Origin: Pelodera strongyloides
Taxonomy: Eukaryota; Nematoda; Chromadorea; Rhabditida; Rhabditidae
Reading direction: 5' to 3'
DNA: 64,000 bases
Assembly (NCBI GenBank): GCA_036852015.1
Contig: JAANDG010000256.1
Coordinates: 124,001-188,000, forward strand
The translations under genes were made by a program, and so were the position numbers. Below are positions 26,621 through 48,262 of the stretch, piece by piece. The notes under the pieces are model-generated. The model was not told the DNA's origin. It saw only the letters and a list, made by a program, of their open reading frames with translations, and did not search any database. Position 1 is the stretch's first letter, and the number at the start of each line of letters is the position of its first letter.

Positions 26621-28825
26621 TTTCAAGTACAAAGTCCATCTTATACCTTATCCTCTAATGGTAAGAATGCTGAATTCGAGATCCACATTGACTACTTTGT
26701 TGATCAAAAACAACTTTTCTCTTGTGCAGAATTTCGGGACCAAGTTGTTCATATGTGATGCCGCGGTGGGAATCTGCCAACTATTTCTGTAGCCGGGTTT
26801 TTTATATAACTAATTTATTGTTCATAACGTGTTATGATAAATTTTGGGTTGTGGTATTCCACAACGGCTGCTTCGTTTTGGTGATGCTAGGACGATATAG
26901 TGCTGTGGGAAGAGAGATGACTGAGAACAGAGAGGAGATGGGAGAGTACGTGGATCTATGAGAATCAGAGTGATCAAAAAGATCAGATAGACAATCAGGC
27001 AATCAAATATAGAGAACAGGTAAGGAGAGAGCCGAGGAGTGTAAAGATGTATACGAGACAGTGATCAGGTCAGCGAGAAGCAGTAGGTCAAGGATTATTC
27101 GGTGGAGAGACAAACAATCTATGAAGGGAATGTCGACCAGAGGGAGTGAGAGACGAGAGAGTGGGTGAGAAGAAGAGGGATGAGATATCAGGTGATCTGG
27201 GAGGGTACAGTATTGGAATGCTGTCAGAGTGTGAGAAAGAAGAATGCTTACGGAGAGGTCAAAGCAAAAGTATGTGTCAGAGAGGGAGGCAGTGTTACAG
27301 TCGAGAGAGGTGTGAGAAACGATGGGTGCGAGAGCCGTGTTCGATCCGTAGCACACGACCCTTGGCTAGGAAGGAAGCATCGAACCTGTCAACGCTCTAT
27401 TCTCTCCATCTCTATTTCTCTCCCACTTTCCCTTCTTTCCCTCGATCTCTCCCTATTAGGGTTCAGTCACACGAGGCTCTTCATCGATATTGACACCTTG
27501 CCTGTTCTTGATCAGTCGTCATCCGACGAGTTTGAACCCTCGACCGATTTCCTACTGCAAGACTGCTAGCCACTTGGCCATGAAATGCGACCCGCTACTG
27601 GGGGCCCGTCCAATGGAGATTCTTCGCAAAGAAATGCTCCCGTTCAGGTTAATTATTCAATTCGAAAACAATTTATTCATCTTCTATAATTTACAAATGA
27701 GATGTGTTCCCTTAGTCCCTGGCCTGATAACTTTAATTCATCAATGAAATTGTAAATTATCCTTATGTTTAGTCCACCGGGAAAACTTCCATGGCGGCTG
27801 CAAAATTCTGTATTAACATTTAGCTAATAAATTTCATTCTTTCAATTTGTTCATACTTTTTATTCTTATTGAAACTAATTTGGTGGTTTTCTTTCCCGGG
27901 AAGTATCAAATAATTCTCATTTTCTCCTATGATTCAGAGGATTGAAATGCGACTTTTTCATTTATTCACAAGGGCATTAAAACTCAAAAAACGTCATGTT
28001 GAATGTGTTATTAAATCATTAGTCATTCTTCTTCAATTTTTTTATCGATTGATGAAATATGGGGAAAGCAGTGGAAAATCCAAATTACTACAGTACCCCA
28101 TTTATAGTGTGGAATTAATTGGAAGTTACTCGAAGTCGTTGAAAAAAATTCACACACTTTCAGACACCATTTACCATAGCACGACAAAAACGTTATTCAA
28201 TTATTTTTGAATTGAGTGTGTGGAAGTTTCAGTAGATCTGAAAAATTATTCTTTCTCGAACAAAAATAATTGTCACCAACCCTATACACAAAAGTTTTTG
28301 TTAATAACTTGTTTTTGAAACATTAAAATTTTTGAGGAATTCATCACACCGTATACAAACATTCGTATGAAAATTTCTTTTCGAGCGTATATTCAAGTAT
28401 ATAGTTACGGTGGAGACTCGGAAAGCGCCAGTTCGTGAACCCGAGTGCATGAAAATTGACCATTTAATATTCCACTTTTTGTGGGACAGTACTGTATGCT
28501 ATATTTGGTCTGGTCGCAATGGACAATTCTATTTTTAGCCCTTTTCCCTACTCTTTATTCTATCTTATCACACCTTTTAGAATTAAGCGTTTAGTGACGC
28601 ATTAAAAAAAGCTCGCATCATTACGACTCTTTGTCAAAATATGTTCTGTGGGAAAGAAGAAGAATTACGAAATTCCGATAAATATTAAATATTAAAAATA
28701 TTCTCGTGAGAAAATGATTCAGAAAGAAGAACTGCTGGAATAAACAAAACCAAAGTAAACGCACAATTAGAAGAATATGAGAAGAATCTCATAAATTGTT
28801 TGATTTATTATTTATTATTTTTAAG

Positions 28826-39524
<10,699 letters not shown>

Positions 39525-42500
39525 TGTTTTTATTTTGTTTTATTGCATTGATCATTTTAACGTGTAAAACACTACTTAATTTGAAAATAATCCACGCACT
39601 TGTGACATAGTAAACGCATATTTTATACCACTTTTACTTATCATTATTTGCTCATTTTTACTATACTTATATTTTTTTCGTCATGATGTGATCTGCTTTT
39701 TTATTTTTATTTTTAATATTAGAAATATTTGAACATTTTATTGATTACTATACAGCAAAATTATATATTTTGAGTTTTTTAGAATTACGTATTTTGTACA
39801 TTGGTGATCCTGTGAGAAAAAGTGTACTGTGTATGAGGTTCCTGATTTGATCTAATACATAATTATGTTATTTGTACTAATTTAGAAACCGTTTTCCATA
39901 CTAGAGCTTCTTTCATTATTTCGTGCGTTTATTTTATTTGTCATTGATAGAAATTCAGACAATGTTATTTAAATTCATTTTTGTTTGTTCTGCCGTTTTG
40001 CTACGTGTTTTCTGAGGCTCCTTTCAGTTCATTTGCCATTTGCTCTTATTTTTCATCTTTATATTTGTGCCAGAGCTCGTGATATATATTGTTGATATTT
40101 TGTGTTTTTTTTTATCGACCCTATTTGCTAAATTATCTTTTTTTCTCTAAACCATTCGCCCGCAGGCTAGGGTTTAGATAGCGTGTAAAATATGATTCCA
40201 TTTCTAGTTTTTGGATTTATCTTTTATTTTGTTTGACAACCATTGAACACGGGATAAAGTTTTATGATGAATTGATTTTAAATGGAAATTAGCTTTTGAA
40301 CATGTAGATACATGGAGGAAACGCATCCCCGATGTACAGACATTATGCATAAAAAGTATCTAAGAAATTGCCTGGAGAAATTAGTGCGCGTCTTTTGTAA
40401 GGAAAGGAAATACGAAAATTTCTGAAGGTAAATAGGTAAACATTGCAATGGGTTCTTCCCATGTCGAAGGCCAAAGTTGAACTATGTCAGACATCGGTTT
40501 CGTGCATATACAAGAAAAACTGTTGAATTCGCTTGCCAGAGAAGAGGAGAGAAGAATTAGAATAGATTGGTTGACTACTTCGTTAGCTGTACGAAATTTT
40601 TTAAAAGAAGGGTTATGAAACTAATTGTAAGTAGATAAAATAAACACTTTTCCTTTAGCTTTAAGATGTAGTTTACAAACTACGTAAAGTACCTCACTGG
40701 CGATGTACGATGTATGTTTTTCAACCGACGGGGTCTAAACACCTAGTCGGCCTATTCTCTGTTTGTAAATATTCATATTGAATTCTTTTCAATAAATGTG
40801 TACACAAACGTGGTAGAGGTTGTATTCCTATAATCTGGTCCTCGTTTAGAAGCAGATTCTAACAATAGTCAACGGCTAGCTTGGTGTTGATTTATATATT
40901 TTTTTCCATCTATTGTGTATCTAGTAATATCAAACTTTTACCGTGGCCAATTAATTCTACGAATTTATAATATTAACATTGTTGGAGTACATTCTGACGA
41001 AACTCGGATGATGAGCGGCGAAACCCTGGCGCGAAAATTTCGCGCCGCGAAAGGCAGGCGCGACCACCGCACGAAAATGCGAAAATTGATGGAGAACTTC
41101 ATAAAAGAGTGCGCGGCGACGTCGTCCTCAATTCACAGGTTTTTGCTGCTCACTCTGGCGGGATGCTCACGCTGGCGAAGACTTGGCGATGCGCGCGTTG
41201 AGATGTAGGCGCATCTATTTTTTAGCAGCGCACCATCAGAGTTAGTGTGCGGTTGAACTCTGTTTGTGTAAGGTTGAACTCCATTTTCTTCAGGATTTTA
41301 TGTAAAATATTCAAATAAGACACGGTTTTGGAGCGATTACGCCCCTGAGGGATGGGAGCATCTGGAAATCTTTTTTTATCCAACTCCAGGCAAAACATTT
41401 ATAAAACATTACACTAAATGTGCTTCCTTTCGAAGATACATGTGAGGACAAAAGATGTTATTATATATCCAATTGCTTATAGTTACTAAACTAACTAAGG
41501 TGCATAGTTGCTAAATACATATTGCGTCCATACCACATAAGTATGCTTACTCATACATTTCGTGCAAAATCTGGATTTTCTATTTTCTCTCAACTTAAAC
41601 CGTTTGCGGTACGCTTTTTAAAGGGTAATTTAGTTAAATAGCATTATTGGCCTTGCTCATTCTCCGTGGTCTCTGTTTTCTCACATTCCCTTTTAACTTT
41701 CTTTCTCGGACGCTCTTCGTTCTAGTTCTGTCTCGCTTCGTCTGACCTTGGTGGCTGCACCTCACTTTTTTTGTATATTGCCGGGGCTCTCCCCACCACT
41801 GAGGCTCCTCGTTTACTACTCTCCGATCTAGATTTCCAGATTTACATGAATTATTGATTTTCGGATTACGCAAGAGTGGTTAAGTTATGTTTCTTATCGA
41901 TTGGTATTGTTTAGGAAATCGTACCTTCATGCAAAACTAAACTAATTTCACATGCGTAGACGCAGATCATCTATGGTTAAGTAACATTAAAAATCAAAAT
42001 GGTTAAAAGGTCTTACTGTACTTCGATGCTTTTGTAAATGGGATGTTCATATAGATAGACTACTCCAAGTCTAAAGGAAAGCTGTGCAATCAATGTTTCT
42101 ATTTCATTGAAACTAGCCTATGTTCGCTCTATTCTCTACTCCTGCTTTTTACATTCATAGATACGATTTTTCAGTTGAATTTATCATAATTGTGGATTCT
42201 AACTAATTATACTTATACTAGTTGTTTTCATTTACACTCATAGTTATGCACACATCAATGGTTTTATTTAAAAATATAATTGTCAAAAAAATATACTAGT
42301 TTATTATAAGCCAGCAAATTGGCAAATTTCCAGTTCATGAACCGCATCATGTGTTTCTATTTAATCTTTCCAGTTTTCAACGTGCACATCTCATACTAAT
42401 TGAGAGGATCGCCGCTAGATCGATCTAGCATAAGAATGGCAAATAACACTGATGTGTTTTTGTTGCCGTGCTACATCTCATTTTCTGAACTATGTGTAAA

Positions 42501-45500
42501 TATGAGCTATTACAAAATGATCCGTCTAAATTCTTGCAACTAAATCCTTTTAGCGTTTGCGAACACTTCCATCTCATATTTCACACATGTGCTCACTTGA
42601 AACGTCAGTTGTATTGTGGCGAAATTTATCCACAATACCTCACAATTTGCAAGTTTATTTATTTGTGAATACGTTACAGGCAGACTCATCGTAAGCAATA
42701 CGTTACAGGCAGACCTAGATAAAAAGATGTGCTGAAAGCATGTGTAAGACATATAATGATTGTACGGATTAGTTATAACTATGTTATTTATTAAAATCCA
42801 TTCTCGGACTTTGGTAAATGTGGCGGTAACACTACCAACGTGTCCATTCCCAAACACGGTAATAATTGGATACTGTAAAGCATTCGAATGTATTTTGGTA
42901 CTAATGTCAATGAACCTGAAATATCCGGAATGTTATCGTTTCCACATAGTTTTATGTGACTTTTCGAGTATTTGTTTGTACCTCTTTTGTCGGCGACTCC
43001 CCTCTTCCCGAACGAAATCGATTACGAAAGTCAACATGTAAATTTCAGTTTCTGAGTAAATAGATACTTGTAGTAGCCAGATGGAGGAACGCTACGACAG
43101 TAATACAGTATAATTACTTCACGATGAATTTGTATGATTTTGTGCCTTTATTATACTCTAATCGATACGCCACAATCCGTTAATTTCTGTGCTTATTTCG
43201 GTTTAGATATCCAAAAAACGCAATAATACAAGTAACAAGTTACGTGTATGTAATGTATCTCTATGTGAGATGCCTTATTAGAAAAGTTGTTAATTTTCAT
43301 ATAGTCTGTATAATTTCATCCCTTCGCTCTTTCAATCAATGAGTCCAATAAATATTAAATTTGCAACACTAATTCGAGTTAACGAGTCGGCAAATTATCG
43401 TTTCGGTTTTTTGATTTCGCGCTAAAATTGAACAAACACGAAGAGGAAACGGTTGACTTCGCAATAAACGTGAGCAGAACGCAGAACAGGTTTTAGCAGA
43501 GGTGAGACATGACAACGAGATGAAATAAATAGAGAGAAATGGTTGATAAATCAATGATATCCATGAGAGATTCAGAGATATGTTGTCGGTCAGAGATAGC
43601 GAGAGATCAGAGAGGTCGCAGGAATAAATGAGGTATTCGCTGTGAGTGAAAGTATCCTTTTCTATTGAAATGTTTGTGGAAGCCATTCGCTGCCTAGTCG
43701 CATTCCGGATTCCGAAATTTAAAGCGGTATAACACCCGGTTTGTGAAACGCTGGAAATTTTCGGGAAACAATAATTGTTGGAAAACTGCATTACCATGTA
43801 TTATATGCAAATTTTCGGGAAAAATAAATGTTCCATGAAAATAATACGCCTTTTCTTCATCTTCATTCCCAAATTTTTGTTAGTGGTTGCCATAGCGACT
43901 AAGATTTTTCCCTAGACTTTTATTTTTACTTGTTATTGTGGGTTAAAATATAACTTTTATAATTCCATTTTATACTATAACATATAACTTCAGTTTAATG
44001 TTATTAACTGGTGATCATAATTTATATGTGATATGTGTGCAATTATTAGTTTTGTAAATTTTTCTGTATCTATCTATTTACAAAACGAATGACATGAATG
44101 CGAATTTTTTTGAAGCTAATCCCCTGCCATGTTCTTTTTTTTTCTTCCTTTTTTTGCTGATAAAACCTCACTTTTCGACCGCTTTGAACTGTCTACAAAA
44201 TAAAATTATAATTCCTACTTTTCTTATCATCTCCCTGGAAAACGCGTAACTATATTGCAGCTGTCAGCTGTCTTTTTTCCAAATTATATTGTTCATTCAT
44301 AATTCATTAAAATTATAAACTAATTGTAAGCAAGTTGTTTTATTTGCTGTATTTCAGTCCACCGTATGCAAATGTGCTGATTGGCTCTAATGGGCCAATC
44401 AGCACAGCCGCTGAGTATTTGGCAAAAGGCGCGCGCATTTGAATTTTTGTATGTGAGTCTATCCTATATTATTTGTTCCTAAAACGTATAATTTGTTCCC
44501 TCAGTGTTCCTAAAACTTCTACCTTCGTATGTTTTATACATTATTGCACTATGGTGAACCTACTCCTACTTGTTCCAGACATTTGTTTTAATTTAAAATT
44601 TAAAAATAGGACGTTCACGAAGTTACCCGTTTCTTTACCAATCTAAATACTGAATTCCTATATGGAACAGTGCAATTATTTTTCTAAAAACTCGAGCATT
44701 TCCACGAATGAATCACAATGAGAAAGGGATTTTTCACAGGAATTTAATTCTTTCCATTTCACTTTCAGCGTTCAGCGTTTTAATAAAATTCTCTTTCTTT
44801 TCCTTTCGAATTCAAACAATATTTTTTTTCATTTTGCTCTGGAAAGCATAAGGGGTTACATTAAAAACACTTACATAGAGCTGACCAACAAAGATAAAGA
44901 AAGATAGAATTGTAAGTTGTAAGCCCACGGAAATTGAATTATTTTCCAGACGTATTTTTATAAGGTTATAGGATACAAACTCAGTTTTTTTATAAGTGGT
45001 CGATAAAATAGTATTGTTCATTCATTTTTGCTAATATTTTCTTGTTTGTCAGTTCGATTATCAAAATTTCAATATCAATAATTCCCTAATATCTATCCTC
45101 CCTCTTATCTTACCGCATTCAAATGATCGGGATTTCTCTGCGCGGAATTTACATCAATTATAGCGCGCAGTGATCCTTTATCCCATATTCACATATACTG
45201 TTGATCTATACACCAGCATATCTTATGCAAAATTTGCATATCGTATTGATCGCATTCTGCTCAAAGTTAGGTGTATTGTATTGTGTATCCTACTTTGATT
45301 GTTCTTTTTTAATTAATAGAGGAGTCGCGCAATTCACTTTTGTTTTCTACTAATTCGAATAAACAATCTCACACCTTTACTACTCTTTTACATTTCAGTT
45401 TTGGTTCGGCCGTTTTCGTTGCCTTGTCTATTTTTGCAATTTTCTTCCATCTTTTCTGTTAGTTATCACACTCGCTCGAGTTTTCGTTTTGCTGCAAAAA

Positions 45501-46106
45501 GAGTAAACCTATTCTCTTCCAAAAAGAGAACAAATTATTCCACGTACGCGCAAATACTACTTACTATAAAAATTTGTCTGGTTTTCGGTATGGAATAGTT
45601 ATCACAAATATTGATGTTATTGATGTTATTCAAGTATTGATGCATTCGGGTTACTTCGTACCTTATTGTAATAATCTAAATTACAGTAAATTAACATCTG
45701 TACACATTTGACTTGCTGCAAATATTTTGATAAGCACGTACGTAGTCTCTGCTCAGTAACAATTTTTTTATTTACGTTTTTTTCCAATAATTTTACACGC
45801 TTTCGTGCTCAACACAATTTTTCACTTGCAACTAATTAATCAATTGTGCGTTCATTTCTTATCTCTAATCACAACTGGCAATACATCAAAAAGAAAGAAG
45901 CAGTCTCAATCTCACCTTTTTATATTTGTCCGATTCAAAGCCAAAGAAAACAAAAATTTGGAACGCGAAACTATCACTAAGGGTTTCCTAACCCTACAGA
46001 ATCTTACAGGAAACTATTTTATTCTTTCTTTCCATCTCGTACTGTCGTTACATAACTTTTGATGTTACTTTTTTATGTGTTAAAATCGGCCATTAATATG
46101 ACCGCG
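39525..46106. other. Gene-poor region downstream of LATS
   Basis: 6.6 kb of AT-rich DNA without a supportable exon on either strand. Probable LATS 3' UTR at its start; an AATAAA lies near 40790. Noted within it: a GC-rich island at about 40985-41215 with the palindrome CGCGAAAATTTCGCG, a short tandem AATACGTTACAGGCAGAC near 42667-42712, and an inverted repeat TGCTGATTGGCTC/GGGCCAATCAGCA near 44377-44406. Confidence 0.5.
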
Positions 46107-47029
46107 TTAAAGGGTCAGGCCCATTTCAAATGACCCCTATTTTTGATGATTCCATCTGATTCTTCTTGTCAAATATAATATTATATGATATTTTCCTAAT
46201 TTTCAAGCGCAAAATTCACGCAGTATTCGGCAATTTACCATTGCCAGTCATACCCAACTATTTATCGCAGTTGTCACGCCCCTTCGCGCTAGTTGGGCAA
46301 TATGCTCTAGTGGGCGTGGCAATTGCGATATTGGCCAATGAGCGCGAAGGGGCGTGCCAACTGCGATAAATAGTTGGGTATGACTGCCCACGGTAAATTG
46401 CCGAATAGTGTGTGAATTTTGCGCTTGAAAATAAGAAAAATATTGCATCCTACTATATTTGACATCGAGAACTAGATGTAGGGACCCGCAAGCGCGCCGA
46501 AAAAGGCCGCGCCCTTCAACAAAGAGAGAGCGTACATATGGGATTACAGTACCCTAAAATGATAATAGCCTTAAACATAGTTAAAACTTTACGAAAGTTT
46601 GCCTATAATGTAAATCGGCTATCAGAAACTCAATGAGATGCCTTACAGAGCTGCAACTCAATGTTTAGTGGGACTTTCATTCTGGATTTTAGTGAAAAAC
46701 TTGACGCGCCGACTTGAAACTTTGTGTATACTCTCTTTATCATGCTTAGTACGTATACTGAAAGTTTGGTAGAAATCCATCGGTGCAATCTTTATATATG
46801 AAAACCATGTTTTATACTTGCAAAAAACGCCTTCAAGCCTGTAAAATTCAAAGTACTTTGTGCGCCCCCACCAAATTTCACAGCGTTATTCTTTGCCGTG
46901 TAACCTAATTTATACGTTAATTTCAGCGAATTCTATCGGTGCAAACTTTTTTTATAACCATTTTTGTGTAAAAACCATTTTTTGAATTCGCGGCAAAAAA
47001 CATGCTTCTCTGCCCCTTTCCTGTGTCAC

Positions 47030-47500
47030 AGGGGGAATCCGCCTGAAAGACGCCGCGCCTCTCTCCCGTTGCCTGAAAAACGCCGCGCTTAATTTTTGCC
47101 ATGAAAAATCCACCCCGGCGTTTTTCAGGCAACGGGAGCAGCAATTTGACGAAAGGCGGCCGGCGGACAGTCCTCTCTCTCTTTTCCAATCCCCACGCAT
47201 GTGCGATTTGGCCGAGTGGTCTAAGCAGCGGACTAGTAATCCGAGTCAGTGTGCTTGTCGGCAGGTTCGATTCCTGTAAAGTGCTTGTGTCTTGCAAAGC
47301 TGTATTAATATAAAATACATGCATTGCAAGCCATAAGCACTATCTTATTGTTGTGATTTTCCGTCAAACGCCAAGAAAATGCCACCTTGGCGTTGGGCAC
47401 GGCAAAAATTTGCCATGATAACGCCTAGAAAACGCCACCCTGGCGTTGGGTGCATCTCACCATGGCGTTTTCACGGCGTTTTCGCGGGTTTCTTCAGGCG
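47030..47500. repeat. GGCGTTTT / GCCTGAAAAACGCC inverted repeat cluster inside the hAT-like element
   Basis: Perfect inverted arms CCCGTTGCCTGAAAAACGCC (from about 47066) and GGCGTTTTTCAGGCAACGGG (from about 47119) flank a short centre. Related words (AACGCCACCCTGGCGTTGGG, TGGCGTTTTCACGGCGTTTT) recur at about 47350-47495. GC content is well above the rest of the element. These may be transposase-binding subterminal repeats or remains of another nested element. Confidence 0.65.
47203..47284 (+). tRNA. tRNA-like sequence, class II (long variable region), anticodon AGT; possible pseudogene
   Basis: GGCCGAGTGGTCTAAGCAGC resembles the D-arm of Ser/Leu tRNAs and includes an A-box. CGGA-CTAGTAA-TCCG forms an anticodon arm with AGT at 47235-47237. 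A variable region of about 17 nt follows, then a T-arm GCAGG-TTCGATT-CCTGT. The acceptor pairs GCGATTT with AAAGTGC at six of seven positions (one G-T). The anticodon is of threonine type although the body is Ser/Leu-like. Position 8 and the D-stem look imperfect. It lies inside the hAT-like element. Confidence 0.45.
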
Positions 47501-48069
47501 GATTTGTCCCAGTGGTTGAAGGGGGTGCGAGCGCAGAGAAAGAAGATGGAATTCACTCGCGTGGAACATTTTTTTAGTCTGGCCTAAATATTTTCCTTTT
47601 CGAGTCTGTTCTTTGTTTTAAGTCCTTTTATGTGTATTTATTTGTTTTTAAGTGTTGTATGTTAAGTATTATAGGTTTTGTTGTTTTTATGAACGTCAAA
47701 ATAGTGTTTTTTTTTTTGTCAATTTTCGATAAAAGTATATTTTCGTATTTACGATAAACGAATTCAAAAAGACTTAACACCTCAGTACACTATCAGAGTA
47801 CGTTATATTCTACTTTTATTAACAGTTCAGTAATGTATTTTCGTTCCCACATTTAGTTTCGGTGTTATTGAGCCCAAATCTGAGTTTACCGTCCTTCCTT
47901 TTTATATTGATATTCAGTTTCCTTCGCTCATCCGCTACATCTGCTTTCTGATTGTAACATTATATTGTTCTATGTTTTATTTTTCGAATCCCTTAGTATA
48001 TTTTATCCATTGACTCTGTTTACAAGACTGCATGTGTTTTTGATGTTGTTTCATTCTTTCTTTTTCAGA

Positions 48070-48262
48070 TATCAGGTTGATGCTGGAGTGCTGGAATTTT
48101 TATGGATTGTACAAGGTGTCAGTGGCAGGATCATGATTCACAGATTCACATGCGACTGTCCGTTTACCATTCGACCGGGGAGAATGTCCGAACATAAACT
48201 TAAGTTGGTTTTTAATCCAGTGTTTGAATGTCACCCGTCACCATCACAATATGATGTTAGCG
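48070..48262 (+). other. Exon-like segment inside the hAT-like element, unknown
   Basis: A TTTTTCAG acceptor at about 48062-48069 precedes an open segment. Its translation (YQVDAGVLEFLWIVQGVSGR ... MIHRFTCDCPF ... VFECHPSPSQYDV) looks more protein-like than the surrounding DNA. A possible donor lies after ATGTTAG near 48262. I do not recognise it and it is not transposase-like. It could be a captured host exon or chance. Confidence 0.25.

Larger units (their letters stand above)
23645..28825. other. Repeat-filled intergenic region, FAM91 to LATS
   Basis: 5.2 kb with no convincing exon. It contains the SINE and three MITE-type elements annotated separately. It also has purine-rich then pyrimidine-rich DNA at 26.90-27.48 kb and a degenerate tRNA-like stretch on the minus strand near 27.52-27.59 kb. 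Any 5' exon of LATS before 28826 should lie here, but I could not identify one. Confidence 0.6.

Noticed and set aside
27003..27569. Several 115-134 codon frames
   Set aside because: They follow purine- or pyrimidine-rich low-complexity DNA, which lacks stops in some frames; no splice structure or family match.
27520..27590. Minus-strand tRNA gene
   Set aside because: TGGCCAAGTGGCTAGCA and GGTTCAAACTCG resemble A- and B-boxes, but anticodon and acceptor stems do not form. Left as degenerate tRNA-like sequence.
27929..28210. 93-codon plus-strand frame upstream of LATS
   Set aside because: No splice acceptor or LATS N-terminal similarity; composition matches the surrounding AT-rich DNA.
42540..42857. 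105-codon minus-strand frame
   Set aside because: It overlaps a short tandem repeat, has no splice signals and no recognisable motif.
46923..47324. 133-codon minus-strand frame within the hAT-like element
   Set aside because: It runs through the GGCGTTTT palindrome cluster and the tRNA-like sequence and has no transposase motif.
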